From Agromyces lapidis (lineage in GTDB: Bacteria; Actinomycetota; Actinomycetes; Actinomycetales; Microbacteriaceae): a DNA stretch of 64,000 bases. The stretch is from contig NZ_WBIQ01000005.1 in assembly GCF_009749405.1 (NCBI RefSeq), positions 62,001-126,000 on the forward strand, written 5' to 3'. Position 1 is the stretch's first letter; each line of letters starts with the position of its first letter. This document shows, piece by piece, positions 33,273 through 41,802 of this stretch. The position numbers and the translations under genes were made by a program. The notes under the pieces are model-generated. The model saw nothing but the letters and a program-made list of their open reading frames with translations. It had not been told where the DNA came from and did no database searches.

Positions 33273-33284
33273 ATTCTGGATCCA
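33273..33284 (-). promoter_or_regulatory. GntR-type operator upstream of the GntR gene
   Basis: ATTCTGGATCCA: the left half is identical to the perfect palindrome at 23414, the right half (AAAAAT) partly so. It lies 40 bp before the GntR start and just after the cofE stop, which suggests autoregulation. Confidence 0.6.
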
Positions 33285-33299
33285 AAAATCGGAACGGGC

Positions 33300-34094
33300 C
33301 TACTCGAAGTCGGGGCGCTCCCGCAGCGATCCCTCAGCCTGCGCCTCGTCGAACCCGGCGCGGTAGCCGTCGTCGTACGCCTCGTCGGCGCCCTGGCGGA
33401 ACAGGTCGCGCTCGCTCGGCCGCTGGATCGACCGCGCGCCCGGCAGGTCGAGGTCGCCGACATAGCGGCCGAGCCCGCGCACGATGGCGAGCGGCACCCC
33501 GGACGACTTGCCCTTCACGAGTTCACCGGCGCCGGCGATCTCGTCGGCCACGCACGGCATCGTCACCGAGAGGGGTTTGCCCGAGGCATCCACCCCGCCG
33601 CGCAGGTCGTCGAAGACGTGCACGCCGGCGGCGCCGATCGCGATGTCGGTCTGCCCCTCGCGCCAGGGGCGCCCGAGCGTGTCCGAGAGGATGACGCCGA
33701 CCCGCGCACCGGTCAGGGCCCGCAGCCCGGTCGCGAGGTCGCGCGCCGAGGCGTCGGGGTCGACGGGCAGCAGCAGCACGGTGCCGTCGGGCGCGTTCGA
33801 CGCGTCCACCCCGGCGGCGGCTCCGACGATGCCCTGCCGGTTCTCGACGATGCGGGTGATGTGGCCCTCGAACTCGCGCGTCGCGATGACACGCACCGTC
33901 TCTGCGGTGATCGCGTCTTCGCGATCGGATGCCTCGACCACGCGCCCCTCCGCCTTCGAGACGATCTTCGAGGTCACGACGAGGATGTCGCCGTCGGCGA
34001 ACTCCGCGGCGCCCGCGATGATCGCGGCGAGATCGTCGCCCGCCGAGATCTCGGGCAGGCCCTCGACGCCTTCGACACTGAATGCTGCGGCCAT
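33300..34094 (-). CDS. cofE: Coenzyme F420-0:L-glutamate ligase, single-domain form
   Basis: A 264-residue Cof[17 protein letters not shown], the metal/GTP-binding [20 protein letters not shown] and [16 protein letters not shown] are diagnostic. It adds the gamma-linked glutamate tail to F420-0 with GTP. In most actinobacteria this domain is fused in FbiB to a C-terminal nitroreductase-like domain that reduces dehydro-F420-0; here the chain ends after the ligase domain. GGGGAG precedes the ATG. It is transcribed toward the GntR gene, with a GntR-type operator in the 66-bp gap. Confidence 0.93.
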   Translation of the reverse strand: MAAAFSVEGVEGLPEISAGDDLAAIIAGAAEFADGDILVVTSKIVSKAEGRVVEASDREDAITAETVRVIATREFEGHITRIVENRQGIVGAAAGVDASNAPDGTVLLLPVDPDASARDLATGLRALTGARVGVILSDTLGRPWREGQTDIAIGAAGVHVFDDLRGGVDASGKPLSVTMPCVADEIAGAGELVKGKSSGVPLAIVRGLGRYVGDLDLPGARSIQRPSERDLFRQGADEAYDDGYRAGFDEAQAEGSLRERPDFE

Positions 34095-34201
34095 GATGCT
34101 CCCCTGCTGAACACGACGGGCTCCATTCTGACAGCAACGGCGGGTGCGCGGCGGGTGCGCAACCCCCGGGTCCGGCGCGGCGCCCGGCGGTACGATCGCG
34201 T

Positions 34202-34708
34202 ATGGGCACCGACTCAGCCTCGCAGTCCGCGACGGCCGGCGACGACCGCCGCGACGGCCGCGACGAGACCCGCACCGAACGCCTCGACCGCAACTGGGGC
34301 GACATCCTGCAGGAGTTGCGCGCCGTGCAGACCGGCACGCAGATCATCACGGGCTTCCTGCTCGCCGCGGCGTTCCAGCCCCGCTTCACCGAGCTCGACG
34401 ACTACGAACTGACGCTCTACCTCGTGCTCGTCGCCCTCGCGGGCCTCGCGACCGTGCTCGGCTTCGCCCCGGTCATCCTGCACCGGCAGCTGTTCGGTCG
34501 GCAGCAGAAGGACCGCCTGGTGCATGTCGCGAACCGCATGCTGTTCGGGCTGCTCGTCGTCGTCTCGCTGCTCGCCGCGGGGGTGACGAGCCTCATCTTC
34601 GATGTCGCGATCGGCCGCACGGCCGGCTACCTCGCGCTCGGTGCGGCGCTCGCCGTCGTCGCCGCCGTCTGGGTCGTCGTGCCGATCATCGCGCGCCGCA
34701 GCCGCTGA
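34202..34708 (+). CDS. DUF6328 family membrane protein
   Basis: A 168-residue protein with a hydrophilic, charged N-terminus (residues 1-40), the conserved [19 protein letters not shown] and four predicted membrane helices ending in [11 protein letters not shown]. It resembles actinobacterial DUF6328 proteins of unknown role. TACGAT five bases before the ATG predicts a leaderless transcript. No operon partner. Confidence 0.8.
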   Translation: MGTDSASQSATAGDDRRDGRDETRTERLDRNWGDILQELRAVQTGTQIITGFLLAAAFQPRFTELDDYELTLYLVLVALAGLATVLGFAPVILHRQLFGRQQKDRLVHVANRMLFGLLVVVSLLAAGVTSLIFDVAIGRTAGYLALGAALAVVAAVWVVVPIIARRSR

Positions 34709-34717
34709 TCGGCTGGC

Positions 34718-34753
34718 CGGATGCCTCGTGCGACACCTGCGGCGGGGCATCCG
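34718..34753. terminator. Hairpin terminator built on GGATGCC
   Basis: CGGATGCC (34718-34725) pairs with GGCATCCG (34746-34753) over 20 bases, ten bases after the DUF6328 stop. Confidence 0.5.
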
Positions 34754-34800
34754 CGTTCGCCGTGCTCGGGGTGTCGTCGGCCTGACCTACGCTGGAACCC

Positions 34801-35640
34801 ATGCGCATCGCCACCTGGAACGTCAACTCGATCCGCACCCGCGTCGGCCGTGTCGTCGACTGGATGGTGCGCGAAGACGTCGACGTGCTGGCCATGCAGG
34901 AGATCAAGTGCAAGCCCGAGCAGTTCCCGCACGAGGCCTTCGAGGAGGCCGGCTACGAGCTCGCGATCCACGGGCTGAACCAGTGGAACGGCGTGGCGAT
35001 CGCGAGCCGGGCGCCGATCACCGAGGTCGAGACCGAGTTCCCGAACATGCCGGGGTTCCTGAAGGGGCATGACGGACCCGACCTTCCGAAGGAGGCCCGC
35101 GCGATCGGCGCGACCGTCGACGGCGTGCGCGTGTGGAGCCTGTATGTGCCGAACGGCCGGTCGCTCGGCGACCCGCACCTCCACTACAAGCTCGACTGGT
35201 ACGCCGCGCTCACCGACTACGCCCGCGCCGAGACGACCGCCCACCCCGAGCGTCCGTTCGCGCTCATGGGCGACTTCAACGTCGCGCCGCTCGACATCGA
35301 CAACGGCGACCCGACCGTCGTGGTCGGGCAGACGACCCACGTCTCCCCCGAAGAGCGCGCCGCGTTCTTCGCCCTCGAGAACGCGGGCGTCACCGACGTG
35401 GTGCGTGCACGGGTGCCCGAAGGGCTCTACACCTACTGGGACTACAAGCAGTTGCGCTTCCCCCGCAACGAGGGGCTGCGCATCGACTTCATCCTCGGGT
35501 CGGCGGCGTTCGCCGAAGCCGTGACCTCGGCCTCGATCCACCGGGACGAGCGCAAGGGCGACGCCCCGAGCGACCACGTGCCGGTGCTCGTCGACCTCGC
35601 CCTCGGCGACGACGACGACGACCGCCCGATGATCTTCTGA
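34801..35640 (+). CDS. xth: Exodeoxyribonuclease III
   Basis: A 279-residue AP endonuclease/3' exonuclease of the EEP family: MRIATWNVNSIRTR (Asn for metal), AMQEIKCKPEQ (catalytic Glu), LYVPNGRS, MGDFNVAP (Asp, Asn) and the terminal SDHVPVLVDL (Asp-His). It acts in base excision repair on abasic sites. TACGCT seven bases upstream of the ATG suggests leaderless transcription. Confidence 0.94.
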   Translation: MRIATWNVNSIRTRVGRVVDWMVREDVDVLAMQEIKCKPEQFPHEAFEEAGYELAIHGLNQWNGVAIASRAPITEVETEFPNMPGFLKGHDGPDLPKEARAIGATVDGVRVWSLYVPNGRSLGDPHLHYKLDWYAALTDYARAETTAHPERPFALMGDFNVAPLDIDNGDPTVVVGQTTHVSPEERAAFFALENAGVTDVVRARVPEGLYTYWDYKQLRFPRNEGLRIDFILGSAAFAEAVTSASIHRDERKGDAPSDHVPVLVDLALGDDDDDRPMIF

Positions 35641-35698
35641 GCCGAGCGGCGAGGCGACCCACGGGTCCGTCCCAGCACGGCGGACTACCCTCGAAGGG

Positions 35699-37045
35699 GT
35701 GACGAGCATCTCCGATCGCGACCGCACCGAGCCCACCACAGGCCGGATGCTCGGCGGCCGCTACCGACTCGACGCGCTCATCGGGCGCGGCGGCATGGCG
35801 AGCGTGTACCGCGGCTTCGACGTGTCACTCGGCCGTCCGGTCGCGGTGAAGGTGTTCAGCGAGGCCGCCGAGGGCATCGACGACGCCGGACGGCGCGCCT
35901 CCGAGATCGCCCTGCTCGCGAGCGTCGAGCATCGGGCCCTCGTGCGCCTCTACGACGCGGCCCGCGATACGGGCAGCTCGCGCGAGTATCTCGTGATGGA
36001 GCTCGTCGAGGGGCGCGACCTGCGCGCCGTGCTGCAGCAGGGTCCGCTCGACGCCGCCGACGCGGCCGGCCTCCTCGCCGATCTGGGCGAGGCGCTCCAC
36101 GTCATCCACTCGCGGGGCATCGTGCACCGCGACGTGAAGCCCGCGAACGTGCTGCTCGAGCCGGCCCACCTGCCGAGCCGGCGCTGGAATGCGAAGCTCG
36201 CCGACTTCGGCATCGCCCGACTCATCGACGATGCCCGGATCACCCGGACCGGCCTCCTCGTCGGCACGCCGGGGTACCTGAGCCCCGAGCAGGTGAGCGG
36301 CGTCGCGCCCGGCAGCGAGGCCGACGTCTACTCGCTCGGCCTGCTCGTGCTCGAAGCGCGGACCGGTCGACGCGCTTTCCCCGGCCCCGCGGTCGAGGCC
36401 GCGAGCGCCAGGCTGGTGCGCGACCCCGAGATCCCGCGCGAGCTCGGCCCCGACTGGGTCGATCTGCTCACCCGCATGACGGCGCGCGAGCCCGACGCGC
36501 GGCCGGCCGCGCTCGAGGTCGCGGTCGCCGCATCGGCGCTCGCGACGACGGCTCCTGCCCACCACGCCGCCCCTTCTGCGGATGCGAACCCCGTACCGGT
36601 GCCGGAGGCCGCCACGCTCGCGTCGACGGCCGCGCTCGGCGCGGCCGCCACGCTCGACATCGAACCCGAGCCCGAGCCCGAGCCCACCGGCACGACTCGC
36701 GTGCTCGAACGCGAGCCGACCGCCGCGACTCGCGTGCTCCCGGCCGACCGAGGAGCATCGTCCGATCTGAGCGACCTCCACGCCGCTGCGGTCGGATCCG
36801 CGGCGGCCGTCCGGCCGGCGGACCCCGGACGTCGGGCACGCGTGAAGACCCCCGCCCGGCGCCCGGTGCTCATCGGCGTCGTCCTCGCGGTCGCGGCGGT
36901 CGCGATCGTGCTGGCCGCCCACGCCGCGATCACGGCGGCGACGGTCGGCGACCGATCCGAACCCGCGCCCCTGCCTCCGATCCCGGCCGAGCTCGATCCG
37001 CTCGGCGAGCACCTGCAGCACCTCGACGAGGCGGTGCGAGGATGA
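35699..37045 (+). CDS. Membrane-anchored Ser/Thr protein kinase (PknB type)
   Basis: A 448-residue eukaryote-like kinase: glycine loop IGRGGMASVY (29-38), Lys51 in PVAVKVF, HRDVKPANVLL (from 143), DFGIAR (169-174) and GTPGYLSPEQ in the activation segment. A Pro/Ala/Glu-rich linker (about 280-385) leads to one membrane helix (LIGVVLAVAAVAIVLAAH) and a short outer tail without PASTA repeats. The GTG start is seven bases after TACCCT (leaderless). The following lipoprotein gene overlaps by four bases, so the pair probably works together at the membrane. Confidence 0.92.
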   Translation: MTSISDRDRTEPTTGRMLGGRYRLDALIGRGGMASVYRGFDVSLGRPVAVKVFSEAAEGIDDAGRRASEIALLASVEHRALVRLYDAARDTGSSREYLVMELVEGRDLRAVLQQGPLDAADAAGLLADLGEALHVIHSRGIVHRDVKPANVLLEPAHLPSRRWNAKLADFGIARLIDDARITRTGLLVGTPGYLSPEQVSGVAPGSEADVYSLGLLVLEARTGRRAFPGPAVEAASARLVRDPEIPRELGPDWVDLLTRMTAREPDARPAALEVAVAASALATTAPAHHAAPSADANPVPVPEAATLASTAALGAAATLDIEPEPEPEPTGTTRVLEREPTAATRVLPADRGASSDLSDLHAAAVGSAAAVRPADPGRRARVKTPARRPVLIGVVLAVAAVAIVLAAHAAITAATVGDRSEPAPLPPIPAELDPLGEHLQHLDEAVRG

Positions 37046-37503
37046 CCCGGCGCTTCGCGACTCGCCACCTGCGCGCCGCGGCGCTCACCGCCGTCGTCGT
37101 GTTCGGACTCGGACTGGGACTCGCGGGATGCGCGAGCGAGCCCGACACCGGCGACGCCCTGCACGCGTCGGTCGTGCGCGTCGCCGAGCGTTCGGCCGAC
37201 GAGGACTTCACCGGAGCCCTTGCGGAACTCCTGCTGCTCGAGCGCGATGTCGACGAGGCGGTCGCGGCAGGCGACGTGGGCGCCGCGCATGAGGCCGAGA
37301 TCCGCGCCGCGATCGAGCTCGTGCGCGCAGATCTCGAGACCGCGGAGGAGGGCGCGCGTCAAGCGGCGACCCCGACTCCGACACCCACGCCGAGCGACGC
37401 CGGGGATGACGACGATGACGACGACAGCGACCCCGGAAACAGCGGCGACAACCGAAACGACGACGAGAATCGGGACAAGGAGAAGGGCAAGGGCGAGGAC
37501 TGA
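37042..37503 (+). CDS. Lipoprotein coupled to the Ser/Thr kinase
   Basis: A 153-residue predicted lipoprotein (lipobox LAGC, Cys30). A helical segment rich in Ala/Glu (about 40-110) precedes a TPTPTPTP stretch and a disordered acidic tail with a run of Asp ending in charged repeats. No family recognised. The ATG overlaps the kinase stop (ATGA). An extracytoplasmic role in kinase signalling, as ligand or scaffold, is plausible but unproven. Confidence 0.8.
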   Translation: MTRRFATRHLRAAALTAVVVFGLGLGLAGCASEPDTGDALHASVVRVAERSADEDFTGALAELLLLERDVDEAVAAGDVGAAHEAEIRAAIELVRADLETAEEGARQAATPTPTPTPSDAGDDDDDDDSDPGNSGDNRNDDENRDKEKGKGED

Positions 37504-37610
37504 CGGGAGCGCCCGCGGCGCGCCGTCGGGCGGCGCATCCGCCGAACGCCGCACGACCCGAGGAGTTCTCGCGGCTGCTGCTCGCGTGGCTCGACGAGCA
37601 CGGGCTCTGA
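37503..37610 (+). pseudogene. C-terminal remnant of an alpha/beta hydrolase
   Basis: The frame ending at the TGA of 37608-37610 reads AAHPPNAARPEEFSRLLLAW then LDEHGL. That is the typical end of an alpha/beta hydrolase: the catalytic-His loop (GHxPxxExPEEF) and last helix. No upstream part exists, since the lipoprotein gene occupies the preceding sequence in another frame, and there is no suitable start. Likely a deletion scar. Confidence 0.5.
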
Positions 37611-37616
37611 GGCGGG

Positions 37617-38456
37617 TCAGCGCCGACCGGTGAACCGCTCCATCGAACGATAGACGCCGAAGCCGTCGCCGACGAGGCGGTCGAACACGCGCGTGGGCAG
37701 CAGTGCACGCAGCACGCGTGAGAGCCGAACGCTTCCCGGCAACTCGACGAGCGGTCGCCCGGCGAGCATCGCCGCCCAGACCCGGTCGACGACGTGCTCG
37801 GGGGCGAGCACGGGTGCCAGCGCCGGCCCGCGGGCACCCGCGAACATGCCGGTGGCGATGTAGCTCGGCGTGACGGTGGTCACCGTGACGTTGCGATGAT
37901 CGGCCTGCTCGAGTTCGAGGCGCAGCGAGTCGCTCCAGGCGATGAGCGCCGCCTTGGATGCCGCGTACACGGCCATGCGCGGATTGCCGATCGTGCCCGC
38001 GGCAGAGGCGAGGTTCACGATGCGGGCCGGCCGGAACGCGTTCGCGATCATGCCGGGGAGGAACTCGCGCGCGACGTACATCGGCGCGAGCGCGTTGACC
38101 TGTATCGTCGGCCGGGTGTCGTCGCCGTTGTCGGTCTGCCAGAAGTAGCCGTTGCCGCGCACGATGCCCGCGTTGTTGATGAGGACGTCGGGGTTGCCCA
38201 GTTCGCGGCGCACGCGCTGGGCCGTCTTCGCGATGGCGCCGAGGTCGCCCAGGTCGACGACGAACGACTGCACCCTGGTGCGGCCGCGCGAGATCGCGCC
38301 GAGCTCGCCGACCGCACGGGAGAGCGCGGCGGGGTCGACGTCCCAGAGCACCACCGAGGCGGCCCCCTCGGCGACGGCTCGCTCGGCGAACATGCGCCCC
38401 AGGCCGCCGGCGGCTCCCGTGATGAGCACCTTCGCGCCGCGCACCGTTCTCGTCAT
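37617..38456 (-). CDS. Short-chain dehydrogenase/reductase
   Basis: A 279-residue classical SDR: TGAAGGLGRMFAERA cofactor loop, INNAGIV, catalytic Ser in IVNLASAAGT and YxxxK in VYAASKAALIAW. The C-terminal extension (about 30 residues past the core) resembles membrane-associated SDRs that act on lipids or retinoid-like compounds. Its start is joined by ATGA to the stop of an alkD-like fragment upstream. The substrate is unknown. Confidence 0.88.
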   Translation of the reverse strand: MTRTVRGAKVLITGAAGGLGRMFAERAVAEGAASVVLWDVDPAALSRAVGELGAISRGRTRVQSFVVDLGDLGAIAKTAQRVRRELGNPDVLINNAGIVRGNGYFWQTDNGDDTRPTIQVNALAPMYVAREFLPGMIANAFRPARIVNLASAAGTIGNPRMAVYAASKAALIAWSDSLRLELEQADHRNVTVTTVTPSYIATGMFAGARGPALAPVLAPEHVVDRVWAAMLAGRPLVELPGSVRLSRVLRALLPTRVFDRLVGDGFGVYRSMERFTGRR

Positions 38457-38749
38457 CGTCCAATCCTCGCCCACCGGAGGAGCTCCGAGCGCCCAACGAC
38501 ATCGGGCCCCCCGGCTCGGCGCATCGCGCGGGAGCGCGCCCGCTCGTCCGGGTCGAGGTGCTCGGTCGCGGAGCCCAGCATGGTGCGCGGCATCGGTGCC
38601 GCGTACGCGTCGAGGAATCCCGTGAGCTCCGAATGGTCGACGCGTTCGCCGACCTCCCGCAGCATCCAGCCGACGGCCTGGTGCAGCAGGGGCTCGGGGT
38701 CGCAGAGCCGCCGGGCATCGGAATCCGCCCGTGCGTCGGCGCGGGACAT
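38453..38749 (-). pseudogene. Truncated DNA-alkylation-repair (AlkD-like) C-terminal fragment
   Basis: The 98-residue frame from an ATG at 38749 reads DPEPLLHQAVGWMLREVGER and LDAYAAPMPRTMLGSATEHL. These match the last two HEAT-like helices of AlkD-family proteins; the preceding ~130 residues of the family are missing. A full alkD is at 47076-47756. The fragment could still be translated, as it overlaps the SDR start by four bases, but it cannot form the complete DNA-binding solenoid. Confidence 0.65.
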
Positions 38750-38765
38750 CCGCCAACATGGAGGG

Positions 38766-39266
38766 ATGACCGACGAGAGCACGACCGCAGAGACCGCGCG
38801 CACCCATGAGCTCGCCTTCGTCCCGATCACGGGCGACGACCTCGTGATGTGGCTGCCCGAGTCGATGGCGTACTACCGGGCGTCGAGGCTGCGTGCCGGC
38901 GACACCCCCGAGCAGGCCGAGGCCGCGGTCGAGGCCTCGCGCAACCGCTTCTTCACCGACGGCGAACTGCATCCCGAGCACGTGCTGCTCGCGATCGTCG
39001 TCGACGGCGAGGACGCGGGATGGCTGTGGCTCGGCCCCTGGGACGAGGGCGGCGACGCGTGGTGGGTGTGGGACGTGCACGTGCGCGAACCGTTCCGCCG
39101 CCGCGGTCTCGGCCGAGCGGCGATGCAGCACGCCGAGCAGGTCGCCCGCGAGCACGGCTCGCCGACGCTCGGCCTCAACGTGTTCGCCTTCAACGTGCCG
39201 GCGATCGAACTCTACGAGAGCCTCGGCTTCGAGGCCGCGTCGCTGCACATGGCGAAGTCGATCTGA
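38766..39266 (+). CDS. GNAT-family N-acetyltransferase
   Basis: A 166-residue acetyltransferase with the acetyl-CoA loop in FRRRGLGRAAM and the downstream motif NVFAFNVPAIELYESLGF. The N-terminal part (MWLPESMAYYRASRL) is typical of GNATs near RimI-like proteins. The acceptor is unknown. The start is the ATG at 38766, with GGAGG immediately before it. It is divergent from the alkD fragment. Confidence 0.88.
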   Translation: MTDESTTAETARTHELAFVPITGDDLVMWLPESMAYYRASRLRAGDTPEQAEAAVEASRNRFFTDGELHPEHVLLAIVVDGEDAGWLWLGPWDEGGDAWWVWDVHVREPFRRRGLGRAAMQHAEQVAREHGSPTLGLNVFAFNVPAIELYESLGFEAASLHMAKSI

Positions 39267-39304
39267 GCCACGGGGCCCGAGGGCTTCACCCGGCGCGCGC
39301 AGAT

Positions 39305-39342
39305 CGAGAGCGGGGCCGCCGGTCGGCGTGACCCCGCTCTCG
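39305..39342. terminator. Bidirectional hairpin terminator
   Basis: CGAGAGCGGGG (39305-39315) pairs with CCCCGCTCTCG (39332-39342) between the convergent GNAT and lipoprotein genes. Confidence 0.75.
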
Positions 39343-39350
39343 CATGGTGC

Positions 39351-39872
39351 TCATCGATTGCGCGGTGAGATCGGTCGGGGCTCGGGCGTCGGCGTGGAAC
39401 CGTCGTCCTGCGACTGGCCGAACTGCTCGGCGTACTCGGCGAGACGCTGACCCTGCACCTCGGCGGCCGACGGCTCGACGGCCTCCGCCTGCTTGGTCGC
39501 TCGCACGGCCTCGTTGACCTGTGCCGAGTTCGAGCGAGCGGAGCGCTGTGCCGCCTGCTCGGCCTGCTTGACGGCTCGCATCTGCTCCTGCACCTTCGCA
39601 GAGCGTGCGGCCGACTCGACGCGCTCGGTCTGCTCGGCCTCGCGCAGGATCTCCTGCAGGGTGGTGCCCTGGGGCGAGAACTCGGGCGCATGGGCCCGGC
39701 TGCGTTCCAGCGCGGCCTCTCGACGGGCCGAGTCCTGCTGCGTCTGCAGCGAGGTCACGCTCGCCGATCCGGCTCCGCCCTCGAGCTGTGACTGCACGCC
39801 GGCGCAGCCGCTGATCGTGACGATGAGTACGACGGCACCGATGACTGCGGCGCCGGCCTTGTTGCTGTTCAT
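39351..39872 (-). CDS. Lipoprotein with long helical, Gln/Ala/Arg-rich region
   Basis: A 173-residue predicted lipoprotein (TISGC, Cys23). Residues 45-150 are almost wholly helix-forming and rich in Gln, Ala, Arg and Glu (for example QEQMRAVKQAEQAAQRSARS), so a coiled coil is likely. The tail (TPTPEPRPISPRNR) is disordered. No family recognised. AGGAGA precedes the ATG at 39872; a longer frame upstream is not supported. Confidence 0.75.
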   Translation of the reverse strand: MNSNKAGAAVIGAVVLIVTISGCAGVQSQLEGGAGSASVTSLQTQQDSARREAALERSRAHAPEFSPQGTTLQEILREAEQTERVESAARSAKVQEQMRAVKQAEQAAQRSARSNSAQVNEAVRATKQAEAVEPSAAEVQGQRLAEYAEQFGQSQDDGSTPTPEPRPISPRNR

Positions 39873-40238
39873 GGCCTTCTCCTGTTCATGTGGGGGTTCG
39901 CGGGGTGTGAACAATCCTCAAGTTAGGGTCGGGGGCGGGCTGCGGCATCGGGACCGCCCCCGGTGTTCTCCTCGGTGCGTGCGTCGCGTCGAGGTGGTGC
40001 AGGCGTGGAGACCCATCCGGGCGAGCGCTGAGGTACTCGCGATTTCCGCCCGGTTCGCGGGCGTGCGCGGCATGCGCGATCTCCGGCGCGGTTTGGAAGG
40101 CGAACGCAAGATTCCCGCGCGGCAGTGCAATCAATCGCGAGCGGATGCCTCGTAGCCTTGGGTTGTACGGCGATTCCCGCCGCGCGCGGCCCTGCCGCAA
40201 CACCGCATCTGACCCCTCACTGAGGAACGGAGGTTCAC
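39873..40238. other. 366-bp intergenic region, promoters only
   Basis: Divergent spacer between the lipoprotein and DUF6421 genes. No coding signal is seen on either strand. The last 20 bases hold a ribosome site (GAACGGAGG) for the gene at 40239. A GCGGGAATC/GATTCCCGC pair (around 40113-40178) is the only notable dyad. No riboswitch or small RNA could be recognised. Confidence 0.6.
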
Positions 40239-41687
40239 ATGTCGAACATCACGATCGACCCCATCGTCGGCGAACCCGAGGTCCTCGAGGACGTCACGCC
40301 CGCGCAGATCGCCCTCGCCGACGGCGTCGAGACCGACCCCGCCTGGCTCCGCCTCAAGGAGTCGGCGACGAAGCTGCAGGCCCTCCAGGTGAAGGACGGC
40401 TCGGTTCCGGTCGAGACCGACAAGGGCGAGGCATCCGCCCTCGTCGACACCATCGTCGAATCGGTGGCCGCTCTTGCGCCCCGCTTCCCGCACGAGGCGG
40501 CCTACCTCACCGCACTGCAGGCCGACTTCCGCAAGTGGCAGGCCGCAGGCCTCGAGGTCCCCGACTTCCTCGACTCGCTCGTCGAGTTCCAGCCGCAGCG
40601 TCACCGCATCGACGGCATCCGCCACCTCGTCGTGTTCCCCATGTACACGCAGAACGGCTCGCTCGACCGCCACGTCGAGGCGCTCGTCGTCGAGACCATC
40701 TGGCCCGAGTTCATCGCCGCCCTCGAGGCCGGCGACTACGGCAACAAGCTCTTCGTCAGCCTCCGCCTCGTCGACTTCACACCCGGCTATGACACCAACT
40801 CGGCCGTACTCTTCCCCGAGACGGTCGCGATGCGCGAGATCCCGACCTTCACCTGGGGCGCGATCTTCCAGGACCGCGAAGCGGCCCGCTACCGCAAGGT
40901 GGTGCGCGCGGCGAGCGACATCACGAAGCTCGTGCTGCCCGACGACGCAGCCGAGATGCTCACCGACCAGCAGCTCACCGAGCGCACCTTCGTCATGTGG
41001 GACATCATCCACGACCGCACGCACATGCGCGGCGACCTGCCGTTCGACCCGTTCATGATCAAGCAGCGCATGCCGTTCTTCCTCTACTCGCTGGAGGAGC
41101 TGCGGTGCGACCTCACCGCGTTCCGCGAGTCGGTCAAGATCCAGCGCGCGCTCGACGCCCGCCTCGCGGCCGGCGAGGAGCTCACCGACGTCGAGGAGCA
41201 GATGCGCTCGACCGGCAAGCTCGTGCAGTACGCGGTCATCTTCGACCGCATCTTCCGCTTCGCGATCACCGGCTCGCGCGTGCGCAACTACGACGGCCTC
41301 GGCGGCCAGCTGCTCTTCGCATGGCTGCACAAGAAGCACGTGCTCGAATGGCGCGACGTCGAGCTCAGCTTCGACTGGGACAAGCTTGCCGACGCGGTCG
41401 TCGAGCTCGGCGACGCGATCGACCTGCTCTACTGGGAGTCGATCGACCGCCCGAAGACGGTGCACTGGCTGAAGGCCTACGAGCTCGTCTCCGCGGTCGT
41501 CACCCCGAACCCCGCCTCGGTGTGGGCGTCGGGCCTCGATCGAGAGGTGCTCGCCGGCCCGCCCAAGGGCTACACCGACCTCGTGATGGACGACGAGTTC
41601 CCGCTGTCGATGTTCTTCGAGGCGCTCGACAAGAAGATGAAGCCCGTCATCGAGTCGACGGTCGGCATCACCGGGAAGAGCGCCTGA
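40239..41687 (+). CDS. DUF6421 family protein
   Basis: A 482-residue soluble protein without membrane segments. It matches the actinobacterial DUF6421 family, recognised by RIDGIRHLVVFPMYTQNGS, ERTFVMWDIIHDRTHMRGDL and GGQLLFAWLHKKHVLEWRD. The HDRTH and HKKH clusters could bind metal, but no activity is known for the family. It has a strong ribosome site and ends at a large hairpin terminator, so it is an independent transcription unit. Confidence 0.85.
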   Translation: MSNITIDPIVGEPEVLEDVTPAQIALADGVETDPAWLRLKESATKLQALQVKDGSVPVETDKGEASALVDTIVESVAALAPRFPHEAAYLTALQADFRKWQAAGLEVPDFLDSLVEFQPQRHRIDGIRHLVVFPMYTQNGSLDRHVEALVVETIWPEFIAALEAGDYGNKLFVSLRLVDFTPGYDTNSAVLFPETVAMREIPTFTWGAIFQDREAARYRKVVRAASDITKLVLPDDAAEMLTDQQLTERTFVMWDIIHDRTHMRGDLPFDPFMIKQRMPFFLYSLEELRCDLTAFRESVKIQRALDARLAAGEELTDVEEQMRSTGKLVQYAVIFDRIFRFAITGSRVRNYDGLGGQLLFAWLHKKHVLEWRDVELSFDWDKLADAVVELGDAIDLLYWESIDRPKTVHWLKAYELVSAVVTPNPASVWASGLDREVLAGPPKGYTDLVMDDEFPLSMFFEALDKKMKPVIESTVGITGKSA

Positions 41688-41695
41688 CCCCACCG

Positions 41696-41766
41696 ATTCA
41701 GGAAGACGTACGCTGCTCAGGACGGAATCGGTGATTTCGTCCTGAGCAGCTCTCATTCACCTGAAT
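41696..41766. terminator. Nested hairpin terminator after DUF6421
   Basis: GCTGCTCAGGACG (41712-41724) pairs perfectly with CGTCCTGAGCAGC (41738-41750). An outer pair ATTCAGG (41696-41702) / CCTGAAT (41760-41766) encloses it. It begins nine bases after the stop. Confidence 0.85.
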
Positions 41767-41802
41767 GACCGCCTGCTTCCACGAAGCTCGAAGAGGAGCC
41801 AC

